Assembly: GCA_028818225.1 (NCBI GenBank) | Contig: JAPPOG010000062.1 | Location: forward strand, 1 to 64,000 | Direction of reading: 5' to 3' | DNA: 64,000 nt | Source: Gammaproteobacteria bacterium | Lineage (GTDB): Bacteria > Pseudomonadota > Gammaproteobacteria > Pseudomonadales > Pseudohongiellaceae | Program-made: the position numbers and the translations under genes | In this document: positions 43,230-52,435 of the stretch, piece by piece | How positions within the stretch are numbered: position 1 is the first letter of the stretch | Layout: each line of letters starts with the position of its first letter | The notes under the pieces: model-generated | Told to the model about the DNA's origin: nothing | Seen by the model: the letters and a program-made list of their open reading frames with translations, nothing else | The model's database searches: none

Positions 43230-44663
43230 CTAAAGGTTCTTACTCTTGAGCACCAGCATCTTTGCAACCTGCATATCTTCATAGGTGTAAGGTATACCTC
43301 CCACCCCGTAACCAGATTCCTTGAGCCCCGCAAATGGCATCCAGTCAACGCGAAATGCGGTATGGTCATTCACCATGACCGCTGATGCGTTCAATCTCCG
43401 GTACGCATACATCGCTTTATCAATATCCTGGCTCATTACCGAGGCCTGGAAAGAGTAAGGCACATCATTTGCCATGGCGACAGCTTGTTCGAGATCTTCA
43501 TAGGCATTGACACTGATCACCGGACCAAAGACTTCATGCTTACGCAGAGTGACCTCTGCTGGTGGATTTAACAATACTGTCGGTTGATAAAACGCGTCGG
43601 AAATTTTCGCGCCACCACATATAAGTTTTGCGCCAGCTGTAACCGCTTCATCGACCCATGCAGCAACCCGATCGGTTTCTTGATGACGAATAATCGGACC
43701 GACTTCTGTTTTTGGATCTGCCGGATCCCCAATCTTTAATGCATTGGCCATTTCACCCAGGCGATTGGCGATTTCTTCCGCAATCGAATGATGGGCAAAG
43801 ATTCTTTGTACAGAAACACATACCTGTCCGGCATGATAGAACCCTCCTTTAGCCAGGAGAGGTAGCATGGCATCAAGATCAGCATCTTCTGCGAGGATTA
43901 CTGGTGCTGCACCGCCATGCTCCAGAGCACATCGTGTTCCTGGTGCCAGCTTACTTTTTAACATCCAGCCCACGGCACCGCTGCCAATAAAACTGAAAAA
44001 AGCTATACGTGGATCCGTAACCATATCGGTAGCAATATCATTACTGCTAACTACCACTGCCTGGGCATATTCTTCGGGAAGCCCCGCTTCTCTTAACAAC
44101 TCAACAAATTTGAAACAGGACAGCGCTGTGTCGCTAGCGGGTTTAACGATTACCGGGCAACCCGAGGCAACAGCAGGGCCTACCTGGTGCACGATTAAAT
44201 TAAGCGGATGATTAAATGCACTCACTGCCATAACCGGACCAATAGGTTCTTTGGAAGTCATGGCAAGACGATGCATTGACGCTGGATTAATTCCCATTGG
44301 AATTTCCATGCCATGCTCCGAACGCACGCATTCGACACAGTTCTTGACACCATCGATAGCACGAGCAACTTCAACTTGCGAATCGGTATAAGGTTTACCT
44401 CCTTCACTAAGCGCCAACATTACCAGTTTGTCGAATTGAGCCTCCATGAGCTCTGCTGTTTTTTCCAAAACAGCAACTCGTTCATGAACCGCCATCCAGC
44501 GCGAACGGTCTTTAAATAGTTGATCCGCATTATTGAGTGCGAGTTCCGCACCACGATCATCAACGCGCTCAACGGTTCCGACCACTGAACCGTCATAAGG
44601 CGATGTGATTTCTGCGGTATCTATCGCAGTTGAACCGGGGACCATAATTTTAAATGACTGCAT
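43230..44663 (-). CDS. Aldehyde dehydrogenase family protein
   Basis: The 477-residue protein has the ALDH catalytic Cys in HAGQVCVSVQRI and the general-base Glu in CALEHGGAAPVI. The second motif reads EHGG, not the commoner ELGG. NAD(P)-binding segments VSAFNHPLNLIVHQVGPAVASGCPVIVKPAS and FIGSGAVGWML are present, as are KHEVFGPVISVNAYE and the C-terminal FAGLKESGYGVGG. It oxidises an unknown aldehyde to acid in the cytoplasm. It lies 43 bp downstream of an SDR gene, and the pair probably oxidises an alcohol through aldehyde to acid. Confidence 0.93.
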   Translation of the reverse strand: MQSFKIMVPGSTAIDTAEITSPYDGSVVGTVERVDDRGAELALNNADQLFKDRSRWMAVHERVAVLEKTAELMEAQFDKLVMLALSEGGKPYTDSQVEVARAIDGVKNCVECVRSEHGMEIPMGINPASMHRLAMTSKEPIGPVMAVSAFNHPLNLIVHQVGPAVASGCPVIVKPASDTALSCFKFVELLREAGLPEEYAQAVVVSSNDIATDMVTDPRIAFFSFIGSGAVGWMLKSKLAPGTRCALEHGGAAPVILAEDADLDAMLPLLAKGGFYHAGQVCVSVQRIFAHHSIAEEIANRLGEMANALKIGDPADPKTEVGPIIRHQETDRVAAWVDEAVTAGAKLICGGAKISDAFYQPTVLLNPPAEVTLRKHEVFGPVISVNAYEDLEQAVAMANDVPYSFQASVMSQDIDKAMYAYRRLNASAVMVNDHTAFRVDWMPFAGLKESGYGVGGIPYTYEDMQVAKMLVLKSKNL

Positions 44664-44706
44664 TATTCACACCTGCTTTAATCTGAGCTTGTAGTTTAAA
44701 GTGCCT

Positions 44707-45465
44707 TCAAGTTCTTAAATAAGAAGCACCGTTTACATCGATGATGGTACCAGTAGTAAATTCTGCGCCATCGGAAGCTAAAAACAATACTGCGTGAGCG
44801 ACCTCTTCAGGCTTCGCTATGCGATGCAGTGGGCTCTGTTGCCGAATCTCAGCCCCCTCTTCACCCATTAGTAATGCTTCAGTCATCTCTGTATGCACAT
44901 AGCCCGGTGCAACGGTTCCGACAAAGATTTTATGGGGAGCCAATGAAATGGCCAAAGATTGACTCAGGGAATTTAATCCAGCCTTGCTGGCTCCATAAGC
45001 GGGTTGCGTGGGCTCACCGCGAAAAGCACCGCGGGAACTGACATTAACAATCCGACCTCCACCGTTGTCTATCATGTGCTGCGAAACGCAAAAGCTCATA
45101 TTGGCAGGACCAATCAAATTGGTCTGCAATGTTTGCTGCCACGCTGCTTGCCAATCATTAAGACCTACCTTATCGACCTGGTGATCAATGCCTATCCCAG
45201 CGTTGTTTACCAGGATATCGATCTGACCAAGTTTCTTTATAACCTCGTCAACCATGCGCTCAGCATCATTGGCAATGCCCACGTCACCCTGAGTCATGCA
45301 ATGACCATTTCCAAAAAGCTGGTCAACCGTTTTCTGTGCTGCTTCTGCATTAGATCGGTAGACAATGGCGACTCGTGCACCTTTGTTCGCAAAGGCCACC
45401 GCAATAGCCTGTCCGATACCTCGGGAACCACCGGTAATCAGCACTGACTTATCACTAAAATCCAT
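44707..45465 (-). CDS. Short-chain dehydrogenase/reductase
   Basis: The 252-residue protein is a classical SDR: TGGSRGIGQAIA (dinucleotide binding), NNAGIGI, a catalytic Ser-Tyr-Lys set (VSSRGAF, then PAYGASKAG) and the C-terminal HAVLFLASDGAEFTTGTIIDVNGASY. It resembles FabG-like 3-ketoacyl reductases. The substrate is unknown. It is in a minus-strand run thiolase-like, SDR remnant, DUF1428, SDR, ALDH, with a 22-bp gap to DUF1428, so beta-oxidation-like catabolism is the likely context. Confidence 0.93.
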   Translation of the reverse strand: MDFSDKSVLITGGSRGIGQAIAVAFANKGARVAIVYRSNAEAAQKTVDQLFGNGHCMTQGDVGIANDAERMVDEVIKKLGQIDILVNNAGIGIDHQVDKVGLNDWQAAWQQTLQTNLIGPANMSFCVSQHMIDNGGGRIVNVSSRGAFRGEPTQPAYGASKAGLNSLSQSLAISLAPHKIFVGTVAPGYVHTEMTEALLMGEEGAEIRQQSPLHRIAKPEEVAHAVLFLASDGAEFTTGTIIDVNGASYLRT

Positions 45466-45487
45466 TATGAATAACTACCCCAAGAGG

Positions 45488-45844
45488 TTATACAAAAGAG
45501 CGGAATCCACCATAGGCCATACGACCAGGATCGAATCCCGAATCAACAGAGGTCATTATTTCCGTCATTCTTGGATCAGCAGCGACTTTCTCGTTTGCCA
45601 AATCTCGAGCTTCCCTGGATTCGAATACCACCCAACCAAATAAAATTGTTTCATTTTCACCGGCCGCTAAAAGCTTGACGAAAGAACTGGTGCCTTCCAA
45701 ATTCATATCGTCACCGACAAATTCCTGGTAACTAAGAGCCCCATGCTCCTTCCAGACTTCTGCTGCTACTTCAACAACACGTTTGTACTCGTTTAATCGA
45801 TCCCGAGGAATTGGAAAAGCAAAGCCGTCTATATAATTAGCCAT
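45488..45844 (-). CDS. DUF1428 family protein
   Basis: The 118-residue cytoplasmic protein matches DUF1428: YIDGFAFPIPRDRLNEYKRVVEVAAEVWKEHGALSYQEFVGDDM, FVKLLAAGENETILFGWVVFESREARDLANEKV, and a final ADPRMTEIM. The fold is a dimeric alpha/beta barrel of the ABM/EthD-like class; function is unknown. It is encoded upstream of the SDR gene in the same direction. Confidence 0.9.
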   Translation of the reverse strand: MANYIDGFAFPIPRDRLNEYKRVVEVAAEVWKEHGALSYQEFVGDDMNLEGTSSFVKLLAAGENETILFGWVVFESREARDLANEKVAADPRMTEIMTSVDSGFDPGRMAYGGFRSFV

Positions 45845-45952
45845 AAGCGCTCCGTTTTTTTGGATTTCCTTTTAATCAATGTTCGTGCGATTTATAAAAA
45901 CTACGCATTCAACATTTTTTCAGTCACATCTCACAAGCGTAATGCACTCTCT

Positions 45953-46114
45953 TCAGTTGCAGCCCGGGGCGCGAGTAGTTTCCGGGCCGATGCCTGAATA
46001 GCCTCCTGTGACAACTGCAGTCTTACCCTCAAGGTCAAGACCATCTAATATTTCTTTTGGTTTTGATTTAGGAAGAAATCCAGAGCCGATCTTCTTCTGT
46101 GCACATTGCGTCAT
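45953..46114 (-). pseudogene. SDR gene remnant (N-terminal nucleotide-binding segment)
   Basis: From ATG 46114 on the minus strand a 53-codon frame reads MTQCAQKKIGSGFLPKSK, then ILDGLDLEGKTAVVTGGYSGIGPETTRA, and stops at TGA after PGCN. The middle is the N-terminal strand and TGGxxGIG dinucleotide loop of a short-chain dehydrogenase of the type with a lead-in helix before the fold. The rest of an enzyme of about 300 residues is missing. No ribosome-binding site of note is present. It lies in the gap between thiolase-like and DUF1428 genes and is best read as a remnant. Confidence 0.8.
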
Positions 46115-46136
46115 CTACGAATCCTGTTTCTAAAAA

Positions 46137-47678
46137 TCAATCGGATGGAACAAACAGATTCAATCCTCCCTTGTTTGTCACTGTGCCTTGTCTGCCAATT
46201 TGCTCCGACTGGGTCATCGACAGCAATAGCTCTGCATCCACAGGTGTATTTGCCACAAATCTTTCATTTGATTGCGCTAGCCTGCCTATTACAATGCCTT
46301 TTTCAGGTTGTCCTTTGGCAAAACACACGGTGTAAGTTTCAATTACAGCAGGACCATCAGGGGTTTCTGTTACTTGCGGACCGGTCAACTCATCGACTTC
46401 CTGTTGGTAGTTCGCAGGATTCTCTCTCTGCCATAATCCTGCAAAAGGCCTGGCACTGTAAATTCCGGTTGCATGCTTGGATAAATAACCTCCATTAGCT
46501 GTCACCATGCCGAAATGTTCAGGATTAGCACGCAACCTGGGTAGCATTGCTGCCAGACCATGAGTGGAATAATTATTTCCGGGCCCACCGAAAAATGGCA
46601 AGCCACCGGTAACCGTAAAACCGCGCGGATCATCATAGTCCAGACCGAGTTCTTCGCAAGCAAGTTCTACCGCCGAAGGAAAACAGGAATAAAAATCGAA
46701 GCAGTTAATATCGCTCACTGAAATACCGGCCATAGCCATGGCATGGCGTGTGTTAACACCAATCGCTGGCGCCGAGTAATAGTTCACTCGATCCGTGACA
46801 TTTATTTTTTCATTGGCTTCGGCACAGCCATGCAGAAAAACCCATTTAGCTGGATCGATTCCCAGTTCTCTCGCTTTACCTACCGATGTCAGCACTACCG
46901 CAGCACCCTGATTAACACTATCCATAGCATTGACCCATTTGGGATAGGGAAAACTTATCCAGCGATTTTCCGGCGTTACCGTAATCAGTTCTTCTGCAGT
47001 CCTGTATTTGCCATAAAAAGAATAAGAATTATTTGCTGCAACCGCCGAGAATTTTTCAAACAAAGCCCCCATTTTTCGCATATGGTCTTCGATACTCAAT
47101 CCCTTGTGATGGCGCAATGCATTTTCAAACAAAGGGTAGGTTTGAATCGGTATACCAACGCCATGGGCAAACTCATGGGGCGTAAACAGTTTTTCACCCA
47201 GCCCTCGATCATCCAGCGAACCTGCATGCTGTTCCTGCCAGTCCAGCATGATGTCATTGCGCATTGCAGTTTGCGCTGTCTTTATCGCTTCTGATCCCGC
47301 AATTAGCGCTACTCCCACTTCGCCCTCAGTAATACGTTCGGCTAATTCATTGATATATTTCTGCGGTGTGTTGCCACCTACATTGCCGTAGATTGCATTG
47401 GCAGGATTCGCACCGATGCGCGCTGCCACGGCACGGGGTGGATTTTCCGCGCGACCAAATGGTATTTGTAAGCGCGGCCGATTGGTGGAGTCGGGGAAAA
47501 TGCGGATAGATACAATTGTGTCAATATGCGCTGCCAGCGCATCACCTATCCCTGTATCAGCTAGTGCCGCTTTCGCCGCTTCGCCGGCTATTCCCATGGG
47601 TGCTTGCGCTTGTTCCGGAATAACATCCTTTTCCGTGAACTGGCCTCCACCGACCACGATTGGTGTTGAATCTTCCAC
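46137..47678 (-). CDS. Thiolase-like acetyl-CoA acetyltransferase family protein
   Basis: The 513-residue protein has the SCP-2-type thiolase pattern: VVGGGQFTEKDV, IDTIVSIRIFPDS, YGNVGGNTPQKYINELAERITEGEVGVALIAGSEAIKT, then DINCFDFYSCFPSAVELACEELGL, VTGGLPFFGGPGNNYSTHGLAAML and GMVTANGGYLSKHATGIYS. The usual nucleophilic Cys region at the N-terminal third (VGGNTPQ) lacks Cys, as in many members annotated as acetyl-CoA acetyltransferases, so thiolytic activity is uncertain. It is the first gene of the minus-strand catabolic run. Confidence 0.87.
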   Translation of the reverse strand: MEDSTPIVVGGGQFTEKDVIPEQAQAPMGIAGEAAKAALADTGIGDALAAHIDTIVSIRIFPDSTNRPRLQIPFGRAENPPRAVAARIGANPANAIYGNVGGNTPQKYINELAERITEGEVGVALIAGSEAIKTAQTAMRNDIMLDWQEQHAGSLDDRGLGEKLFTPHEFAHGVGIPIQTYPLFENALRHHKGLSIEDHMRKMGALFEKFSAVAANNSYSFYGKYRTAEELITVTPENRWISFPYPKWVNAMDSVNQGAAVVLTSVGKARELGIDPAKWVFLHGCAEANEKINVTDRVNYYSAPAIGVNTRHAMAMAGISVSDINCFDFYSCFPSAVELACEELGLDYDDPRGFTVTGGLPFFGGPGNNYSTHGLAAMLPRLRANPEHFGMVTANGGYLSKHATGIYSARPFAGLWQRENPANYQQEVDELTGPQVTETPDGPAVIETYTVCFAKGQPEKGIVIGRLAQSNERFVANTPVDAELLLSMTQSEQIGRQGTVTNKGGLNLFVPSD

Positions 47679-47869
47679 TTATACTTCCCAATAAATTATT
47701 GAATCAATATCTAACGCTGGAAAATAAAGTCAGGGGAAAAATTATGCAAGGAGATACTATGTTCATTCTTGCTAGACCTCCCGCTGACTATATTCAATAC
47801 AAGAAAGGATTGCTGTAGATAGTAGCGCTGGTGTTAGACTCTATTTGTTAATGATTAAGTGGCTAAAAG

Positions 47870-48808
47870 ATGTCTCTAGATCCTCAAGCAAAAGCACTAT
47901 TGGAAGCAGTTGAACAATCAGGCGCCCCACCCTTCAATGCCTATTCGGCACAAGAAGCACGGATAGTTTATGATCAGGCCAGCGATCTGGTTAGAGGCGA
48001 TCCACCTAAGCCTTTCAGTATCGAGGAAATTGAAATTCCAGGAAGCGGCGGCTCTATACCAGCATGGATTTACCGACCCTCTGAACAACCCCGCTTTCCC
48101 ATCCTGGTTTATTTCCATGGTGGCGGCTACACCATTGGCTCACTCAAGAGTCATGACTGTATCTGCCGTGGTCTGTGCGTGGAAGCAGAGTGCATAGTAG
48201 TCTCTGTCGATTACCGACTGGCACCGGAAAATAAATATCCAGCGGCAGTGGAAGATGCATGGGATGCTGCAAGATGGGTTGCTGCAAATGCAGTAGCGCT
48301 GGGCGGGGATCCTGACAAAGTTGCGATTGGAGGAGACAGCGCTGGTGGCAACCTGACCGCTGTAGTTTCTCTTCTGGCAAAAGAAAATGGCAGCCCAGAC
48401 TTCGTGTTTCAATTGCTGGTCTATCCCGGCACTGATATGACTTGTTCATTCGAGTCGCACAATAAATTTGGCAATGGCTACCGCCTTACTAATGAATTAA
48501 TAGCATGGTTTTATGCTCATTACTTCACGGAAGGCGATGACATCACGCATTGGAAAGCTTCTCCTCTTAATGCCGAAGATTTAAGCGATTTACCTCCTGC
48601 ATTTATGATTAGCGCCGGATTCGACCCACTGCAGGATGAAAACAGGGCCTATGCAGAAAAACTGAAAAGCGCTGGAGTATCAGTAAAACATTCTCACTAT
48701 GGGGGTATGATCCATGGGTTCCTGACAATGCCTGGCGCACTGGATAAAGCCAGAGAAGGAATCAACGAGTGCGCCCAAGAATTGCGAGATGCATTCAACA
48801 GCGACTGA
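47870..48808 (+). CDS. HSL-family alpha/beta hydrolase (esterase/lipase)
   Basis: The 312-residue cytoplasmic protein has the hormone-sensitive-lipase signature HGGGYTIGS (oxyanion), the nucleophile in GGDSAGGNL, the acid in SAGFDPLQDE and the His in MIHGFLTMPG. Segments VVSVDYRLAPENKYPAAVEDAW and ASPLNAEDLSDLPPA are also typical. It hydrolyses short- or medium-chain esters; the physiological substrate is unknown. It is divergent from the thiolase-like gene. Confidence 0.93.
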   Translation: MSLDPQAKALLEAVEQSGAPPFNAYSAQEARIVYDQASDLVRGDPPKPFSIEEIEIPGSGGSIPAWIYRPSEQPRFPILVYFHGGGYTIGSLKSHDCICRGLCVEAECIVVSVDYRLAPENKYPAAVEDAWDAARWVAANAVALGGDPDKVAIGGDSAGGNLTAVVSLLAKENGSPDFVFQLLVYPGTDMTCSFESHNKFGNGYRLTNELIAWFYAHYFTEGDDITHWKASPLNAEDLSDLPPAFMISAGFDPLQDENRAYAEKLKSAGVSVKHSHYGGMIHGFLTMPGALDKAREGINECAQELRDAFNSD

Positions 48809-48867
48809 ATCTATTTTGTCACTTATTCATTTTAAATTTACACAGTGGATTACTAGAAGACTGAATC

Positions 48868-50550
48868 ATGAACCACAAGGCTAGATTAATACTCCTATGC
48901 GCTGCACTGCTTGTTAGCACGAGTGTGTTCGCGCAATGTGATCCGAATCGCACTGGTGTAGAAAACGCCCATGGTTTCGTTTTTGCGGACATCAATGAGA
49001 ACGGAATGAAAGATGCCATGGAACCAGGAATCGCCTCTATTCCGGTATCCAATGGCTGTGAGGTTGTCTTGAGTAATTCGGACGGTAGCTACTCCCTGAG
49101 CGTCGCGCCAACAGAAGTGCTTTTTATCAGTAAACCTGCCGATTTTCAGATCCCTGTAGATGAATTCAATGTGCCACAATTCTTCTATCGACATTACCCG
49201 GAGGGTGTTCCTGCGCAAATAGCTGGAACTTCGGTGGAATGGTTATGGCCGGTATCGGAGGCCTCAGGTCCTTTACCGGATTCGGTAAATTTTCCATTAG
49301 TTCCAATTACTGCTGTGAAAGAAGACTTTCTTGCCCATGGGTTTGCCGATACCCAGGCTCAATATGAAAACGGTCAGGATATGATTCGTGAAGAACTGGT
49401 GAATCCCTTGATTGGTAATCCATTCGAAGTCGAATTTGGCCTAACAGTGGGCGATGTGGTATTCGACAACCTGGCGCTATACGATCGGCACAAAACCATG
49501 ATGGGCCTGATGGATATCCCACAATGGTATCTACCGGGCAATCATGACATGAATTTCGAATCGCCCAATGCAAGATATGCCAATGAGACCTACATAAAAC
49601 ACTTTGGCCCCACTTACTATTCCTTCAATTATGGCAATGTGCATTTCGTAGCACTTAATAATGTTGAGTATGCCGGTGATGGCAGGGAATTCGATAGAGG
49701 CGTCTATCGTGGCTATATCAGTGATGTTCAACTACAGTGGCTACGCAATGATTTGGCTCATGTTTCTCCTGATAAACTCATCGTAATTGCCAGCCACATA
49801 CCATTAATTGCTGAAGCAAGTGATGGAGTTTCTGCTGTTCTTACCGGTCCTGGCACCGAAAACTTTTCCGAGTTGCTGGAGATTCTTGAACCATTTGAAC
49901 ACCTTTACGGCTTGGCGGGCCACGACACCAGTAATAGCTTTAAAGTAGAAGTTAATCATCAACATGGTTGGAATGGCAGACCCTGGATAGCTCACACCTT
50001 GGGAGAAGTTCGAGGCAGCGGCTGGACCAGGGGACCGAGAGATTTTCGTGGCGTACGTGATGCGATGATGGAAGACGGCAATCCTAACGGGTTTTATGTT
50101 TTGCGCTTTAATGATTCAAGCCTTATACCTGAATTTATCCCCTTCCCTTCCAGCGCAGATGGAACCAATAGAATGAGAGTTGTGCTGGATCCACCACTCA
50201 TCCAAATCGAAACAGGAAGCGTTCAACGGGGAATTCTGCAATCCAATACAAAATTAGTTGTTAATCTTTTTGATGGCGGCATACGGGACCAGGTCTGGGC
50301 ATCAATAGATGGCGGAGCGCAACAGCAAATGATCTACACTTTGAGAACCGACCCTCTGGTCGAGAATTTATATCAAGAATTCTTGAATAGCGATGACGCT
50401 TATCCAACCCCGGATCGATCGGCACATATTTGGGAGTTACCATTACCAGAGGAATTAGGTGTCGGACTCCATCATATTGTCGTAAACAGCACGGATGAAT
50501 TCGGACAAACCCGGCGAGGCACTCTCACCTTTGAGATTGAGAACAATTAA
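48868..50550 (+). CDS. Exported calcineurin-like phosphoesterase, three-domain
   Basis: The 560-residue protein has a signal peptide (about 1-23). Residues 30-150 form an N-terminal beta domain (GFVFADINENGMKDAMEPGI, SDGSYSL) related to MetallophosN/SdrD-B-like folds. The phosphoesterase core follows at about 150-410: LTVGDVVFDN, WYLPGNHDMNFE, VIASHIPL and GLAGHDTSN supply the binuclear-metal ligands. A C-terminal domain (about 420-555) binds as the calcineurin-like phosphoesterase C-terminal family. The usual first motif (D-x-H) is not clear, which may affect one metal site. The substrate is unknown. Confidence 0.87.
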   Translation: MNHKARLILLCAALLVSTSVFAQCDPNRTGVENAHGFVFADINENGMKDAMEPGIASIPVSNGCEVVLSNSDGSYSLSVAPTEVLFISKPADFQIPVDEFNVPQFFYRHYPEGVPAQIAGTSVEWLWPVSEASGPLPDSVNFPLVPITAVKEDFLAHGFADTQAQYENGQDMIREELVNPLIGNPFEVEFGLTVGDVVFDNLALYDRHKTMMGLMDIPQWYLPGNHDMNFESPNARYANETYIKHFGPTYYSFNYGNVHFVALNNVEYAGDGREFDRGVYRGYISDVQLQWLRNDLAHVSPDKLIVIASHIPLIAEASDGVSAVLTGPGTENFSELLEILEPFEHLYGLAGHDTSNSFKVEVNHQHGWNGRPWIAHTLGEVRGSGWTRGPRDFRGVRDAMMEDGNPNGFYVLRFNDSSLIPEFIPFPSSADGTNRMRVVLDPPLIQIETGSVQRGILQSNTKLVVNLFDGGIRDQVWASIDGGAQQQMIYTLRTDPLVENLYQEFLNSDDAYPTPDRSAHIWELPLPEELGVGLHHIVVNSTDEFGQTRRGTLTFEIENN

Positions 50551-50556
50551 CTGGAA

Positions 50557-51060
50557 TTATAGCCAGCGCCTTACCCGGCGCTTGTATTCCAGGTATTCCT
50601 CACCAAACTTTTCTTCGAGATAGCTTTCTTCTTTCTTTATAGCTATGTGATATACCAGTATGGCACCGGGAATGGCAGTTAGAACTATCCACAAGCTGTT
50701 TACTGCAACACCAATGCCGATGTTAAACAGGCAGAATCCAGTGTAGATGGGATTACGGGACCAGCGATACAAACCAGTGGTAATTAGTTGTGTGGTTGGC
50801 TTCCAGGGCTCAATTGCTGTACCTGCTCGTTTGAAGACAGCATTCACCAGTATAACCACAGTCACTCCGAACAGGGTAATAGCGATACCTATAGGCTGAA
50901 AAGATTCCGGCACCCCCATTCCAATAGGCCACAAGTAGTTCAGCCCTACTCCGACAAGTATCAGAATGACAAATAGCAAAGGTGGCGTAAATTTTACTGC
51001 CGCCCCTTTTATGTCCTGTGGGTTGTTGCTAGCTATCGATTGTTCGATTTCATCTGCCAT
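50557..51060 (-). CDS. Isoprenylcysteine-carboxyl/phospholipid methyltransferase-like membrane protein
   Basis: The 167-residue protein has four hydrophobic segments. The C-terminal half carries the ICMT/PEMT-like signature: TTGLYRWSRNPIYTGFCLFNIGIG, then YHIAIKKEESYLEEKFGEEYLEYKRRVRRWL. Such bacterial proteins use S-adenosylmethionine to methylate lipids or isoprenoid/thiol groups in the membrane; the substrate is unknown. It converges on the phosphoesterase gene with a 6-bp gap. Confidence 0.87.
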   Translation of the reverse strand: MADEIEQSIASNNPQDIKGAAVKFTPPLLFVILILVGVGLNYLWPIGMGVPESFQPIGIAITLFGVTVVILVNAVFKRAGTAIEPWKPTTQLITTGLYRWSRNPIYTGFCLFNIGIGVAVNSLWIVLTAIPGAILVYHIAIKKEESYLEEKFGEEYLEYKRRVRRWL

Positions 51061-51168
51061 AGGCTCAACCTACCAAATATTCAGAATAGAGAACATTAGG
51101 CCAAAATCATAATCCCATCTCAAGGATATAAGCAGAAAACGAGAGAGATGATGGCATTTAAGGCAGCA

Positions 51169-52083
51169 CTATCTGTGCGCTTTGTAGTTGAACCTGAGTA
51201 TCTTTAAGGCTCTATCCGGAAATCTGTCTTTAAATTCTTCTGCTGCGGGTATCGATTCGACGAATTCTGCAGTTGGTGCATATTGGGCAAATTTATCCAG
51301 GAGAAATTGCTGTCCGAGGAATGGACTGTTCAGGGTAGCAATAATTTCTGCCTTATCATGGCAAAGCTTTGCCAGTTTCCTTATTACCGCACCATAGTTC
51401 TTTTCCACATCAAACCCCCGACGCTGTCTTGTCGGCGGATCAATTATCACCAGATCATAGCGGCCAAACTGCCTGATTCGACCCCAGGAGGTAAACACAT
51501 TGTAGGGAATCTGATTAACCAAACCACAGTCTTGCTGATTATGCCTGTGGTTTTCCAAGCCCCAGCTTATACTGCTCTTGGATATATCCACATTGGTGAC
51601 TGCGCTGGCGCCGCCGGCTAGGGCCGCAACAGAAAAAGAACAGGTGTAAGCAAATAGATTCAGGACATTTTTGTCTTTGCTGTTTGATTTGACCCAGTTG
51701 CGCAAAGGGCGCATATCAAGGAACAACCCACTGTTCTGTTGTTTACCCGGGCGCACCTCAAAAAGCAGCTGATCTTCTCGTGCCAGGATTTTGACAGGCA
51801 TTACACCTTTTAGCATTTCCGCCGGTGCACCAGACTCATAGCGCTTTTGCAAAACAATCCCTTTGACCTGGGTATGGCAATCTGCTGCTTCGATGTTTGC
51901 CAGCAAATGATCAACATTCGAAATAGGATCATAGGCAGTAATAAGCAAAACCGGGGCGTACCAGTCCAAGCATATATGCTCAAAACCTGTATGGAACTGT
52001 CCACGACCATGAAAAACTCTTCGCGCTTCCACCTGTTCTTGCTGGAAGAAGGAACAGATGGCAGCTTTAAGGGGGTCAGGCAT
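51169..52083 (-). CDS. Class I SAM-dependent methyltransferase, RlmI/K-like
   Basis: The 304-residue protein has an N-terminal beta-rich part (VFHGRGQFHTGFEHICLDWYAPVLLITAY) and a Rossmann methyltransferase domain: SGLFLDMRPLRNW, NVLNLFAYTCSFSVAALAGGASAVTNVDISKSSISWGLENHRHN and YDLVIIDPPTRQRRGFDVEKNY. The pattern (NLFAYTC, DPPT) resembles the 23S rRNA 5-methylcytosine group, but the PUA domain of RlmI is absent, so the substrate is uncertain. Its start overlaps the 3' end of the enoyl-CoA hydratase stub by eight bases. Confidence 0.87.
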   Translation of the reverse strand: MPDPLKAAICSFFQQEQVEARRVFHGRGQFHTGFEHICLDWYAPVLLITAYDPISNVDHLLANIEAADCHTQVKGIVLQKRYESGAPAEMLKGVMPVKILAREDQLLFEVRPGKQQNSGLFLDMRPLRNWVKSNSKDKNVLNLFAYTCSFSVAALAGGASAVTNVDISKSSISWGLENHRHNQQDCGLVNQIPYNVFTSWGRIRQFGRYDLVIIDPPTRQRRGFDVEKNYGAVIRKLAKLCHDKAEIIATLNSPFLGQQFLLDKFAQYAPTAEFVESIPAAEEFKDRFPDRALKILRFNYKAHR

Positions 52084-52336
52084 TTACGTTGTCTTCAGCT
52101 ATCAAATGATCCATGTCGCCCTGCTCCGCCAACCAAGCGTTCTGCCCCAGCCTGAAACTGCCGCCAACGCCTGTTAATACGGCAACTCGAGCTTCATCGT
52201 CACTTTCAAATGCCGCGAAAGCAGCATGGAATCCCTGCATGGTTGCGATATTGCACATATTTCTACCTTCAGCGCGATTCATCGATACCGTGGTTACCGG
52301 GCCATTTTTATCGATTAGTACTGTAGACTCAGTCAT
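52076..52336 (-). pseudogene. Enoyl-CoA hydratase gene stub (N-terminal third)
   Basis: The 86-residue frame matches the start of crotonase-family proteins: VLIDKNGPVTTVSMNRAEGRNMCNIATMQGFHAAFAAFESDDEARVAVLTGVGGSF, with the oxyanion-hole segment as FRLGQN. The family usually has about 255 residues. The frame stops at TGA shortly after (DNVNA) where the methyltransferase gene begins. A shortened, presumably inactive crotonase fragment is the likeliest reading. It may still be translated and could set up coupled translation of the methyltransferase through the overlap. Confidence 0.78.
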
Positions 52337-52435
52337 GATTATTCTCTCAACCTAGAACACTGTATTCTTTAGTTTTACTATTCAGTTAGTGAAGGTAAGT
52401 TTGAACTGTGAAACAGATTACACCAGCGTGAAGGA

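Noticed and set aside
45953-45955. TGA ending the SDR remnant as a selenocysteine codon
   Set aside because: There is no convincing SDR sequence after the TGA and the position is not a catalytic site, so decay is the simpler reading.
46743-47294. Plus-strand open frame of 183 codons
   Set aside because: It is antisense to the thiolase-like gene and its translation shows no family features; the minus-strand protein is clearly the real one.
52076-52078. TGA ending the crotonase stub as a second selenocysteine codon
   Set aside because: The frame closes again two codons later and the crotonase match does not resume after the TGA, so this is a true stop.
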